In this document: positions 48,268 to 61,514 of the stretch, one piece after another
Position numbering within the stretch: position 1 is the first letter of the stretch
Layout: the number at the start of each line of letters is the position of its first letter
Assembly (NCBI GenBank): GCA_964020155.1
Contig: OZ026564.1
Span: 3,946,223 to 4,010,222 of the forward strand
Origin: Chondrilla cf. caribensis
Lineage: Eukaryota > Porifera > Demospongiae > Chondrillida > Chondrillidae
Direction: 5' to 3'
DNA: 64,000 nt
Notes under the pieces: model-generated
Told to the model about the DNA's origin: nothing
Database searches by the model: none
What the model saw: the letters and a program-made list of their open reading frames with translations, nothing else
Made by a program: the position numbers and the translations under genes

Positions 48268-50664
48268 ATGAATCTTTGTTCAAAAGTTTACTTATGGACC
48301 GTTTTGTCTCTTGGTGAGTGTCTTTGCTTCTTCTGAGGGCGTAGCTCGAACATTTACTGGAATTGCCCGTTCTTTCGTATCCTTTCGTGTAGCTGATTAG
48401 ATGCGCACGACCTGTCTCTTCATGTTGTCTGTACGTCTAGTCTCATATTGACCGCTGCTTTCGATTTGTAGTCTAGCACTCCTCTAGGAACCGTACATCG
48501 ACTCTTCCTTTTCATTTCATTTTCTCTCTGCCTCGACCTATAGAATATGATCCCTTGAGTGGATACCAGCTTGTTATAGACATCCTAGTTCTTCGTCAAC
48601 TGTAACTTGTACGTCTTTATTCTTAATGCGCGTCTTATCTGATGTAGACCGTACGCATACGAAGCTCAGCTTTGATATTGTCGGAACCTTTCTCTCCGAT
48701 ATGCATTTGTACGTATTCTTACCCGTACACCTGCGCGTTGAAGGGGAGAGTAAGGTTAAACTGTGTAACGTGAAGCACCAGGCCTGGGATGACTTGGAAT
48801 TGATAGCCTGTAACACTCGAAATACTGAACTATCGATACAAGTTTATGTCACTGTATGTAGGCAGGTTATTTGATGTTTAAAGATACTCTTTTGCCATTT
48901 TCTAGTTCCTCCTTTGTGTGCCTTCCCGGTGAACTATTACCTGATTGTCGATTCCAATGGGAAGTTGTTTCTCCTGGACACCTCTGTCGACCCCCCAAAT
49001 ACCACTCCCATCACCAGCACCCCCCACCAGAGTCACACAGTGAGGCGGTTTTGTTCGTCCTGTCCACGTGGATACAACGCACTGCATGTTGGCAACCACG
49101 TGATTATTCCCAGCGATAACTACATATACATAGTGGATGTATCTGACCCATCTTACATCAAACCTGCAAAGTCGTGCAACATTTCGAACTGCTCTCCGTT
49201 TGTTGTGGATGCTGGAAACTTTGATTCATCTCTGCTAACTGTGTATGTGCAGTGCAGAGGTAAAGCCGAGAATACAAGCTCAGTTGACATCCGATCGATC
49301 AAATCTGATTGTGAAACAGAGAACGTAACTATCAATCACAAACCTAGCAGCAGTCTATTTCTGTTTAGCTCGAGCCACCAGGTTGTGTACTTCTTCATAT
49401 CTAATGGCGTTCTCCACTCAAATACTCTACCGGATAACAATGAACAAATGATACAGGTACCAGAGGGGTGTGTGAATGTGAGCAAAATCACAAAATTTGG
49501 AACGAGTGGATTTATTTTAGAATGCTCCAACGGGACACACATCACTTTGACATCTTTCTACAACCTGTCTTCGGCCGAGTTTGAGCCTGGTAACCTCCTC
49601 CAAGACCACCACATAGGAACACTGGTTACTTCCATGAACAACACACTTTTAGCAAGTTGGAGCAATATTGACCGCAACATTATCCTTTCTGATATTTCAG
49701 ATAAACACAATCCTCAGAATCTATCGCCAGTCGGTGTCTCTACTGGGAACATAACGTCACTCTCTTTCGTTCAAGTGCAGGGATACCCATATATTGTCTA
49801 TGCTGTGGACAAAGCTGGACTGTACTCGTACAACATCACCGAGGGCACTACTGTTAGTGGTATTCCAGAGTCCAACCACGCCTGCACTGCTCCTGGGTGT
49901 CTCGGACTGCAGTCCCCCACTGATGACTACGTCCTTGCAGCCAACGATGAAACCGGTGCCACGTTCTACAACTTGAACCGTTCCACCAAACACGGGCCAG
50001 TCTCCAAAGATGTGAAGGTGTCACGAATGTTGACCCTCGTACGACGTGATCCTCCTGGTCCCAATCCTACTAGCACACCAAGTAGTGGTGGAAGTAACAT
50101 AGCTGCCATTGTGGTACCAGTTGTTCTTGTGCCAACTTTAATTCTTGTAATAGTTACCGTTATCACCATTGGGGCCTGCTGGTGGAGGAGGAACTCTAAG
50201 AGGTGATTATAGTCTCATCCGTATTAGATTTATGGGATGTGTGAGAACACTGTACATTGTGTGGTAGCTTTCTGAGTGAAGTGTTGCTTGTGATGTATGT
50301 ACATGTGAACCTCACAGCATGTGTTGGTATGATACTGTGTACTAACTGTGTATTGTTGTGAGTATGATTTCGGTTTTCTACTACACATGGCTGCTGTTCA
50401 TTCATTCTATTCACGTATTTCCTCATTTCCAGTCATCAGACGTCAATTGAAGAGTCCTCACCCCAGAACCATCAGCGCAGAGCTCAGGGCAATGTCAATC
50501 CCCAGGTTCAAGAAAATGATGACCGTCTATTACACCAAGAATATCCTGTAAATGCTGTTGCCCTTGAAATGCAAGGCCAAGATCCTGCAAGGTTGGCTGT
50601 TGGTGGCAACATTTATGATCAAGGTGGAAGACCAATTCCTTTGGGAGACGACATAAATGTATAA
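48268..50664 (+). CDS. Receptor R5: short form without ZU5 and death domains
   Basis: Three exons: 48268-48313, 48906-50202, 50433-50664; 1575 nt, 524 aa. The ectodomain is almost identical to R3. The TM segment (VVPVVLVPTLILVIVTV) and WWRRNSKR match R2 rather than R3, suggesting gene conversion or separate histories of the exon end. The tail exon has the same 232-nt length as R3 and ends GDD-I-N-V then TAA at the same place. No ZU5 or death exon follows before the satellites. Confidence 0.83.
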
Positions 50665-51093
50665 ACTAATTATAGGAGTTGTTTGTTGTTTATTTTTTAT
50701 GTATTTCCAGTACAAGTCTAACTTTAAAGAGATACATTTTAATATTTTTTTAAGGTATGTGTATTTTGTACAGTGTACAGTATAATTATACTCAATTTTC
50801 TCAATTCTGCATTGTCTGATTATAGTTATGTAATATTATGCCATAGTTCCAAAGCGTCAATATTCTATGTTGTCCGTGACGATTAATTTATTGTGATCCG
50901 AGTCTATTGTTACTGGTGTGTATATGTATCTTACATTTGGATTTAATCGAGAGCTTAATTATCATATTTATAATAATTATCCTATTAATATTAATAACAA
51001 CAAATTGCTCTGTAAAATTACTATAGGCCTGTCTGCACCTTAACAAAGAGGTGTTGATATCATACTTTTGTAGGTATAGACACTGGGGTTATA
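50665..51093. other. Spacer after R5
   Basis: Duplicate of 26115-26537; non-coding. Confidence 0.7.
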
Positions 51094-51283
51094 CTGTATA
51101 GTGGGAAATTTTCGCGGGACAAAATTTTCGCGGATGGCTCCAAAAATGAAAATTCGCGGATGCTGGCCAGAGTCACGCGACAGAAAAGCGAGAACGCCTA
51201 ATTCGTGGATAAATTTTCACAGATGTTAGGCCAACTGCGAAAACTGCGAAAATTTTGTCCTGCAAAAATTTCCCGCTATACGG
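51094..51283. mobile_element. 190-bp MITE with TA target duplication (copy 2)
   Basis: Same element at the same position as 26538-26727, so it was inserted before the large duplication. TA at 51092-51093 and 51284-51285. Confidence 0.85.
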
Positions 51284-51489
51284 TAGTATGTCAAGTTGGT
51301 ACTTTAGCTCACACCTAGCTGGGGTTGGATGCTAGTCTCTGAAACACCTCCTATCTCCATGTGTGGCCTGCATGTCCCCTAGTTGCCCTGGCAGTGTCCA
51401 TTATGCTATGGGGTTGGTCGAATTTTTAGTACTAGGACCTCGGTGCATGTCCAAGCCAACAAAAATGTGACCGAAACAGCTCTTGGAGG

Positions 51490-52680
51490 TTGTGTGTGAT
51501 TGGTAGTGTCCACGGCCTCTCCTGTGTGCACGTGATGCATCATATCTCAAATACGAATGCACTGACACACTCCTGGAACTAGTACAGTTCTTCTGATAGC
51601 AAAAAAGATGCGATTTGTTATTGAAAAAAATTCTCTCCAGTACCCATATGCCACATATAATAATGCATATACTTTTGTATGTACTTTTCAATATAAGTGT
51701 ATTATACCCTGTGATGATCACTTGAGTGATTTAACATTCCGTTTTGGTCACCAAGGGCTGCCCAGTGTCCATGACAAACTCATCAACACAATATTGGATG
51801 CATACAAACTGTCCTGAGTGTGCTATAGGCCTCGTGGTGACAAGCGAAAAAATGTCAATTTTTATGCTTGTCACCACAAGCTCTCCTGTGTACACATAAT
51901 GCATCATAGATCTAATACTAATACACGGACACACTCCTGCAACTAATACGGTCCTTTTGATAGCAAAATTGATAGGTTTTGTTGCTGATAAAATTCTGTC
52001 TGGTGTCCATATGACACATAGCATTATACATTTGTATGTACATATCAATATAAGTGTAATACGCCTTGTGGTGATCACTCAGGTGATTTGACATCACATT
52101 GCTGGTCACCAAGGGCTGTCCAGTGTCTGTGCCAAACTCACAAACACAATATTGGATGCATACAAACCCTCCTGAGTGTGCTATAGGCCTCGTGGTGGCA
52201 AGCATAAAAATGTCAATTTTTATGCTTGTCACCACGGCCTCTCCTGTGTGCACATAATGCATCATAGATCGAATGCAAATGTACGGACACACTCCTGGAA
52301 CTAATACAGTCTTTCTGATCGATAGCAAAAATGATAGGTTTTGTTGCTGATGAAAATTCTGCCTGGTGTCCATATGGCACATAGCATTATACAATTGTAT
52401 GTACATTTGAATATAAGTGTAATACGCCTTGTGGTGATCACTCAGGTGATTTGACACCACGTTGCTGGTCACCAAGGGCTGCCCAGTGTCCGTGCCAAAC
52501 TCACCAACACAATTTCGGATAAATGTAAACCATCCTGAGTGTGCTATAGGCCTCGTGGTGATAAGCACAAAAATGTCAATTTTTATGCTTGTCACCATGA
52601 GCTCTCCTGTGTGCACACAATGCATCATAGATCTAATACGAATGTACGGACACACTCCTGGAACTAATACAGTCCTTTAG
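51490..52680. repeat. ~360-bp satellite, three units
   Basis: Near-identical duplicate of 27000-28130; a - strand frame again stays open over two units (51918-52655). Confidence 0.9.
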
Positions 52681-55600
52681 AAGGGGCCTAAAATATTTTC
52701 AATGCATGGAAGAGTATAGGAGAGAAAACACTAAGCACCTTTATGCATAGCTCATGGGGGAGAAGGTGCGTCAGCTTGATATTTTACACAGACCCAGCTG
52801 GGGGCGTGAACTAACTTCTAAAACAATTCCCATCTAAATAGGTGACCCATTAGCCCAGCTACATTGGAAGGTGCTTAATATCTTTTCAATGTATGGGAGA
52901 GTATATGAGAGAAAACGCTAAGCACCTTTTTGCATAGCTCATGGGGGAGGGGGCGTGTCAACTTGATATTTTAGACAGATCTAGCTGGGGACGTGAGCTA
53001 ACTTCTGAAACAATTCCCATCTCAATTGGTGACCCGTAACCCCAGCTACATTGGAAGGTGCTTAATATTTTTTCAACATATGGGAGAGTATAGGAGAGAA
53101 AACGTTAAGCACCTTTTTGCATAGCTCATGGGGGAGGGGGCGTGTCAACTTGATATATTAGACAGATCTAGCTGGGGATGTGAGCTAACTTCTGAAACAA
53201 TTCCCATCTCAATAGGTGACCCGTAACCCCAGCTACATTGGAAGGTGCTTAATATTTTTTCAATGTATGGGAGAGTATAGGAGAGAAAACGCTAAGCACC
53301 TTTTTGCATAGCTCATGGGAGAGGGGGCGTGTCAACTTGATATTTTAGACAGATCTAGCTGGGGACGTGAGCTAACTTCTGAAACAATTCCCATCTCAAT
53401 AGGTGACCCGTAACCCCAGCTACATTGGATGGTGCTTAATATTTTTTCAATGTACGTATGGGAGAGTATAGGAGAGAAAACGTTAAGCACCTTTTTGCAT
53501 AGCTCATGGGAGAAGGGGCGTGTCAAATTGATATTTTAAACAAATCTAGCTGGGAACGTGAGCTAACTTCTGAAACAATTCACATCTCAATAGGTGACTC
53601 GTAACCCCAGCTACATTGGAAGGTGCTTAATATTGTTTCAATGTATGGGAGAGTATATGAGAGAAAACGCTAAGCACCTTTTTGCATAGCTCATTGGGGA
53701 GTGGGCGTGTCAACTTGATATTTTGAGGAGACCTAGCTGAGGACGTGAGCTAACTTCTGAAACAATTCCATCTCAATAGGAGACCCGTAACCCCAGCTAC
53801 ATTGGAAGATGCTTAAAATTTTTTCAATGTATGGGAGAGTACGTATAGGAGAGAAAACGCTAAGCACCTTTTTGCATAGCTCATTGGGGAGTGGGCGTGT
53901 CAACTTGATATTTTGAGGAGTCCTAGCTGAGGACGTGAGCTAACGTCTAAAACAATTCCCATCTAAATAGGTGACCCATTAGCCCAGCTACATTGGAAGG
54001 TGCTTAATATCTTTTCAATGTATGGGAGAGTATATGAGAGAAAACGCTAAGCACCTTTTTGCATAGCTCATTGGGGAGTGGGCGTGTCAACTTGATATTT
54101 TGAGGAGACCTAGCTGAGGACGTGAGCTAACTTCTGAAACAATTCCATCTCAATAGGAGACCCGTAACCCCAGCTACATTGGAAGATGCTTAAAATTTTT
54201 TCAATGTATGGGAGAGTACGTATAGGAGAGAAAACGCTAAGCACCTTTTTGCATAGCTCATTGGGGAGTGGGCGTGTCAACTTGATATTTTGAGGAGTCC
54301 TAGCTGAGGACGTGAGCTAACTTCTAAAACAATTCCCATCTAAATAGGTGACCCATTAGCCCAGCTACATTGGAAGGTGCTTAATATCTTTTCAATGTAT
54401 GGGAGAGTATATGAGAGAAAACGCTAAGCACCTTTTTGCATAGCTCATGGGGGAGGGGGCGTGTCAACTTGATATTTTAGACAGATCTAGCTGGGGACGT
54501 GAGCTAACTTCTGAAACAATTCCCATCTCAATAGGTGACCCGTAACCCCAGCTACATTGGAAGGTGCTTAATATTTTTTCAATGTATGGGAGAGTACGTA
54601 TAGGAGAGAAAACGCTAAGCACCTTTTTGCATAGCTCATTGGGGAGTGGGCGTGTCAACTTGATATTTTGAGGAGTCCTAGCTGAGGACGTGAGCTAACT
54701 TCTGAAACAATTCCCATCTCAATAGGTGACCCGTAACCCCAGCTACATTGGAAGGTGCTTAATATCTTTTCAATGTATGGGAGAGTATATGAGAGAAAAC
54801 GCTAAGCACCTTTTTGCATAGCTCATGGGAGAAGGGGCGTGTCAACTTGATATTTTAGACAGATCTAGCTGGGGAAATGAGCTAACGTCTGAAACAATTC
54901 CCATCTCAATAGGTGACCCGTAACCCCAGCTACATTGGAAGGTGCTTAATATATTTTCAATGTACGTATGGGAAAGTATGGGAGAGAAAACGCTAAGCAC
55001 CTTTTTGCATAGCTCATTGGGGAGTGGGCGTGTCAACTTGATATTTTGAGGAGACCTAGCTGAGGACGTGAGCTAACGTCTGAAACAATTCCCATCTCAA
55101 TAGGTGACCCGTAACCCCAGCTACATTGGAAGGTGCTTAATATTTTTTCAATGTACGTATGGGAGAGTATAGGAGAGAAAACGCTAAGCACCTTTTTGCA
55201 TAGCTCATGGGAGAAGGGGCGTGTCAAATTGATATTTTAGACAGATCTAGCTGGGGACATGAGCTAACTTCCGAAACAATTGCCATCTCAATAGGTGACC
55301 CGTAACCCCAGCTACATTGGAAGGTGCTTAATATTGTTTCAATGTATGGGAGAGTATAGGAAAGAAAACGCTAAGCACCTTTTTGCATAGCTCGTGGGGG
55401 AGGGGGCGTGTCAAATTGATATTTTAGACAGATCTAGCTGGGAACGTGAGCTAACTTCTGAAACAATTTCCATCTCAATAGGTGACCCGTAACCCCAGCT
55501 ACATTGGAAGGTGCTTAATATATTTTCAATGTATGGGAGAGTATAGGAGAGAAAACGCTAAGCACCTTTTTGCATAGCTCATTGGGGAGTGGGCGTGTCA

Positions 55601-56765
55601 ACTTGATATTTTGAGGAGTCCTAGCTGAGGACGTGAGCTAACTTCTGAAACAATTCCCATCTCAATAGGTGACCCATAACCCCAGCTACATTGGAAGGTG
55701 CTTAATATTTTTTCAATGTATGGGAGAGTATATGAGAGGAAACGCTAAGCACCTTTTTGCATAGCTCATTGGGGAGTGGGCGTGTCAACTTGATAATTTA
55801 GACAGATCTAACTGGGGACGTGAGCTAACTTCTGAAACAATTGCCATCTCAATAGGTGACCCGTAACCCCAGCTACGTACATTGGAAGGTGCTTAATATT
55901 TTTTCAACGTATGGGAGAGTATAGGAGAAAAACGCTAAGCACCTTTTTGCATAGCTCATTGGGGAGTGGGCGTGTCAATTTGATATTTTGAGGAGTCCTA
56001 GCTGGGGACGTGAGCTAACTTCTGAAACAATTCCCATCTCAATAGGTGACCCGTAACCCCAGCTACATTGGAAGGTGCTTAATATTTTTTCAATGTATGG
56101 GAGAGTACGTATAGGAGAGAAAACGCTAAGCACCTTTTTGCATAGCTCATGGGAGAAGGGGCGTGTCACCTTGATATTTTAGACAGATCTAGCTGGGGAC
56201 ATGAGCTAACTTCTGAAACAATTCCCATCTAAATAGGTGACCCGTAACCCCAGCTACATTGGAAGGTGCTTAATATTTTTTCAATGCATGGGAGAGTACG
56301 TATGTATGGGAGAGTATAGGTGAGAAAACGCTAAGCCCCTTTTTGCATAGCTCATGGGAGAAAAGGTGTGTCAAATTGATATTTTAGACAGATCTAGCTG
56401 GGGATGTGAGCTAACTTCTGAAACAATTCCCATCTCAATAGGTGACCCGTAACCCCAGCTACATTGGAAGGTGCTTAATATTTTTTCAATGTATGGGAGA
56501 GTATAGGAGAGAAAACGCTAAGCACCTTTTTGCATAGCTCATGGGAGAGGGGGCGTATCAACTTGATATTATAGACAGACATAGCTGGGGGCATAAGCTT
56601 ACTTCTGAAATAATTCCCATCTCAATAGGTGACACGTAACCCCAGCTACATTGGAAAGTGCTTAAAATATTTTCAATGTATGGGAGAGTATAGGAGAGAA
56701 AAGGCTAAGCACCTTTTTGTATAGCTCATGGGGGACGGGGCATGTCAAATCGATATTTCACACAG
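52680..56765. repeat. ~189-bp satellite array, about 21 units, with higher-order repeats
   Basis: Forward-oriented units, 187-193 bp, same hairpin arms as at 28130. Two variant types (GGGGGAGGGGGCGTG and TTGGGGAGTGGGCGTG) alternate in places; a two-unit block of ~367 bp is repeated at about 53640-54000 and 54010-54370. The first array (28130-28806) has only ~3.5 units here, so this array expanded after the duplication or the other shrank. Confidence 0.92.
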
Positions 56766-56769
56766 ACCC

Positions 56770-57540
56770 ATATACATCTGTAGGCGCATTTCAGTATAAG
56801 TGTAATACGTCTTGTGGTGATCACTCAGGTGATGTGACACGACGTTCCTGGTTACCAAGGGATGCCCAGTGTCCGCGCCAAACTCACCAAGGCAATTTGG
56901 GATGCATACAAACCATCTTTAGTGTGCTATAGGCCTTGTGATGACAAGCAAAAAAATGTCAATTTTATGCTTGTTACCGCAGCCTCTCCTGTGTGCACAT
57001 AATACATCGTAGATCTAATACGAATGCACGGACACACTCCTGGAACTAATACAGTCCTTTGGATAGCAAAAATGATAGGTTTTGTTGCCGATGAAAATTC
57101 TGTCAGGTGTCCATATGGCACATAGTAGTATACCTTTTTAATGTACATATGAATGTAAGTGTAATACGCCTTGTGGTGATCACTCAGGTGATTTGACATC
57201 ATGTTGCTTGTCACCAAGGACTGCCCAGTGTCCGTGCCAAACTCACCAACACAATTTTGGATGCATACAAACTGCCTAGAGTGTGCTATAGGCCTCGTGG
57301 TGACAAGCATAAAAAATGTCAATTTTATGCTTGTCACCACGGCCTCTCCTGTGTGCACATAATGCATCATAGATCTACGTAATACGAATGCACGGACACA
57401 CTTCTGGAACTAATACGGTCCTTTTGATAACAAAAATGATAGGTTTTGTTGCTGATGAAAATTCTGCCATGTGTCCATATAGCACATAGCATTATACATT
57501 TGTATGTACATTTCTATAGGGGTGCAATACGCCTTGTGGT
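56770..57540. repeat. ~360-bp satellite, two units
   Basis: Same family as 32780-34165, ending at the same junction (ATGTACATTTCTATAGG). Confidence 0.85.
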
Positions 57541-58140
57541 GTAGCTGAGGTTACAGGCCACCTATTGTAATCGTTTTAAAAGTTAGTTCACATCCTTAAC
57601 TAGGTCTGTCTAAAATATCAAGTTGATGCGTCTCCTCCCCCATGAGCTATGCATAAAGGTGCTTAGCATTTTCTCTCCTATACAGAACTCTGCCATGAGC
57701 CACATGCACCCTAGGCCATGAGCTACATATGGGCTCAGCCATAAGATACATATGGACTCAGCCATAAGATACATATGGACTCAGCCATGAGATACATGCA
57801 GCCTCGCTACATGTACACTCTGCCATGACCTACATTGAAAGGTGTCTAGCAGTTTATTTCTATTCTTTCCCATACATGAATAACATCAAGCACTTCCGGA
57901 CGTAGCTATATAGGGTTACAGGCCATGTATGGAGAAAGGTCGAGTGTTACCATAGCTAGGTTACGAAGTTTAGCGTGTCTAGATCTATGATGTTAGTATA
58001 TATTCGCCGGAAGGTGATACGGTAGTTTACTGAGGATTCAAGTTATACGGAAAAGTGGTGCCACTTAAATTTACGGATGTGCCTTTGCTGGCTCTCCGTA
58101 TACCTACTGCTTGTCACGTTGAGTCGTGTTCTTGGAAATC
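57540..58140. other. Partial 189-bp unit, 23-bp minisatellite and duplicated flank
   Basis: One partial reverse 189-bp unit (57540-57685), then a 23-bp array (CCATAAGATACATATGGACT type, 57710-57810), then sequence matching 35610-35940. No gene. Confidence 0.75.
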
Positions 58141-58555
58141 AGGCGAAGATATATTATGGCAGTGGGGGAGAGGTTTTTCGGAGAATTCGACTTCTTATTA
58201 TTTAGGAATTGGCCTTCGAATAGGAAAGGATAGTTTGGGTGGTTCAGCATAGAAGACAGGAGCTATTTCTACGTACGTAGTCGAAACAAGAGAGAATGCG
58301 CCGAGTTTAGCGAGGACAAAGAAAGTTTATGGGATCTTCCGTTCTGTAAAAACTACTAATAAAGAGCGGTGATTTTACTTTGAACCTGAACTGTCAATTG
58401 CTTGTGGTCTTGAAATGTCAACTGTTACTAATGTGTTTCATTTGTGGTCCTGTCGCATTAGCATACGTAATTGGTTCTTAGCAGTTGATAATTGCTATTC
58501 TGTATGGTATGGAGAGGACATTATTATGTGGATTGAATATCAATTGAAATTTTAT

Positions 58556-58556
<1 letters not shown>
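58140..58556 (+). other. Duplicated non-coding block upstream of radical SAM copy 2
   Basis: Counterpart of 36680-37099. The short frame ending GIGLRIGKDSLGGSA (58252 stop) is conserved and may be a terminal-exon relic. It carries the empty site of the 739-bp element. Confidence 0.5.
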
Positions 58557-58594
<38 letters not shown>

Positions 58595-58622
58595 CACACA
58601 CACACACACACACGTACACACC
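58557..58622. repeat. (CA)n microsatellite
   Basis: Shorter counterpart of 37100-37213. Confidence 0.9.
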
Positions 58623-58653
58623 ACAAACATCTCTCCCATTTTCACTAAGTAAG

Positions 58654-58832
58654 TACAGTTGAACCCTCATATAACAAACCAGAATTTCTGGGTCAAACTG
58701 TTCGTTATAAGCAGGAGTTTTTTATATCAGGACAATTTCCTATGAGGTACTGTAGCACATGGTTTAGGTCATTTCTTTGTTACATTAAGAAATGTTGTAT
58801 AGAGCAGTTTGTTACAAGAGTGTTTCACTGTA
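58654..58832. mobile_element. MITE upstream of radical SAM copy 2
   Basis: Counterpart of 37245-37423, with inverted ends TACAGTTGAACCCTCATATA / GTTTCACTGTA and TA borders. Confidence 0.6.
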
Positions 58833-58863
58833 TGTATATATACCCTTTGCAGAGGGATATGAC

Positions 58864-60204
58864 ATGCAAGCGGCTGTGCGTAGAGTGCTTCTGGTGAGCT
58901 TGGATTGGAGCCGCCCGAAGGATCCGCCCATTTCACTCGGAGCAGCCTCCATCTTAGCCAACCTCGCCAAACACCAGATAGATACCACACACCTCTCCTA
59001 CAATGTCAACAGGGAAGATTTTCACCCCGACCGTGTTGTAGAAGCTATATTTGCACAGAAACTGCTCGCAAGTACACTTTTAGGCATGGGAGCTTTTGTG
59101 TGGAATGAGCACCATACTCAGGACATTCTGACCAAGCTGCAGCAATATGGCTACCCTGGGAAGGTTTTACTGGGAGGTCCTCAAGTGTCTTACACTTCGG
59201 GAAAACTGGAGAAATATTATCCACAAGTTGATGTGTTCTGTCGTGGTTATGCGGAAGATGCGGTGGTGAAGTACGTCCAGAGGTCAACCGTCGACAATGA
59301 AACACCAACCATTCCTGGACTTGTATACAAAGGACGGGAAGATTTAAAACTACAGGCCACCTGTGACCTTGGGTCACTTCCGAGCCCTTTTCTTGAAGAA
59401 TTCATCCCGCCGCAAAGATTTCTGAGATGGGAGACTCAGCGAGGGTGCCCTTTCAGGTGTTCCTTCTGTCAGCATCGAGAAAGTGATCTGCCAAATGGAT
59501 CTCAGGCTCGTACTAGACAAGCGCTCGATCGTACGCGTCTCTCTCATGAGGTGAAGTGGCTTTGTGAGTCCCAAGTGACCGACATAGCTGTTCTTGATCC
59601 CACCTTCAATTCTGGGCCAAATTACCTGAAAATTTTAGACAGTTTCACTGAAAATAAATACAAGGGGAAATTGTCCTTACAGTGTCGTTTCGAGATGGTG
59701 AAAGATGAGTTCTTGGATAGAGTGGTCATGCTGAACTCGCAGGGAGCTGAAACTGTACTGTAGTTTGGTCTGCAAACTATAATACGTGAAGAAGCAAGGG
59801 CTGTTATGAGGCCTAATCGAATGAAAGCTGTCGAGGCAGTTATTAAGCAGCTTAACTCCTTGGGGATCCAATACGAAGTCTCTCTCATATTCGGACTCCC
59901 TCTACAGACGCTTGAATCATTCAAGGAGTCTGTTCGATTCTGTCTTCATCGGGAGGTACCAGTGATCAAGGCATGGCCCCTGATGATATTGAGGGGAACT
60001 CCCCTGGACACAGACAAGACTAGAAAACTGTACAAGTTGGAGGAGAGAGCGATCAGCGCCAGTGACAAGATTGATCGTGTGCAAGTTAACATTCCCCATG
60101 TTGTTTCCTCGGCAACATTCTCCTTTAACGACTGGAGAAAAATGGCCGACATTGCAACTGTGTTATCCGAGTCCGAGGGAAATCACCCAAGTGACATCTC
60201 ATAG
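58864..60204 (+). CDS. B12-binding-type radical SAM protein, copy 2, with the same in-frame TAG
   Basis: Same architecture as copy 1: ATG 58864, TAG at codon 300 (59761-59763), frame resuming with FGLQT to a stop at 60204. The Cys motif GCPFRCSFC is unchanged. The two copies differ at about a dozen residues before the TAG and about four after it, with many silent third-position differences on both sides and no indel or other stop. That pattern suggests protein-level constraint has continued on both halves since duplication. The function could be a single readthrough protein, or the two halves may be separate products. Confidence 0.72.
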
Positions 60205-61514
60205 AGATGACAAATTCATTGCCATTGGTCTATATAATATGTCATGTGACTGGGTGAAATTAATAGTGTGCATACTTAATATATATATTAATTTTATATA
60301 CAGTGTTAAGTATTGAATTTGCATGTGGTGTACATATGTAACCTAACTGTAGGGTTACTGTTGCTAATCACTTGATGAACTGTTTCAAGCAAAGAATTAT
60401 TCCACCAACACAAACATCGGTATACATAGAACTGAAAACAAAACTACAAAGCAACAATACATATTGTATATGCGGTGTGGTATTCCATGTGTATGTGTTA
60501 TGTAACACCATAGTGCGTGGGTGTACGTAGCACGTGCATGAAATTGGAAATAATGATAATAACCATGAAGTACAGGAAATAATGAAGTAAGGCATACCCA
60601 AATGCATAATATGTTTAAGCTATAGCACTACACATACAATAATATAGGTTACTATAAGTTACTGTAGTGTACCTTTGCATAATATTATTATATCAATATG
60701 ATTATAGGTTACACCATATCTATGGTTACAGAATATGAGCAAATTTGTGGAGTCGGGGCTTCTACGAGCTGTGATGGAGGACTCTCTTAATTCAACCACT
60801 ATTATTATCCAAGTCTGATAGGTGGAATAAGTTATTAATGTTTCATTGCCAAACAAATAAACCTAGATGTCATTGAACAATGTTAACTGTAGATAATTTG
60901 GATCAACTGTAGAATACGATCACAGCCCCGGGCGCTTAATAAACTAAACCATAAACCAACCCTAACCCTAAAACCAAATCACAACTGTTACATATGGGCG
61001 TCAATCGTGATCGTATTCTACAGTTGACCCGATAATTTAAAGTAAAAGCTTAGTTTTATTAGAGGTTAGATAATTATTGACAACTACGGTTGCATGTACT
61101 GTAAGATGACTTGTGTGAAAAGTGAGGCAGCTTGGGCCGCTGTGGTCGACCCCACACACGTAGTATTCGAGTATGGAGTGCGTTGAGCATCTTCCTCGCC
61201 TCTCGGGCGCTTCGGTGGACGGTCTGAGGCGAATCTAGTCTGGCGTAGCCGACCATAACTCAACGTGGATAGGGCGCCCCAACAAAATAAAATGGCGGAT
61301 CAAGGTCGGCTACGCCAGACTAAGACGAAACATCTAGTCTGGTTTTGGAAAGTCCCATTTTGTCCCATGCACTTTCACACTTCTGACGCAACGACGGGAG
61401 GTCATAGTCTAGTGCTGCATCACCTTGCGGAGGCGTAGGCAACGAACGTTTGTCTCGGCCAAGATTTCTACATTTTCGAAGTTGTACTCTCTATGGTGTG
61501 TGCACTGATAAGAA
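60205..61514. other. Intergenic region with two short inverted repeats
   Basis: No gene seen. An inverted repeat at 60901-60923/61007-61028 (GATCAACTGTAGAATACGAT) encloses CCCTAACCCTAA. A second at 61237-61254/61304-61321 (AGTCTGGCGTAGCCGACC) has a ~50-bp loop. Confidence 0.7.

Noticed and set aside
53332..56169. Repeated 64-residue - strand frames starting MTRP
   Set aside because: Each is the same part of the 189-bp satellite unit; the recurrence is the repeat, not a gene family.
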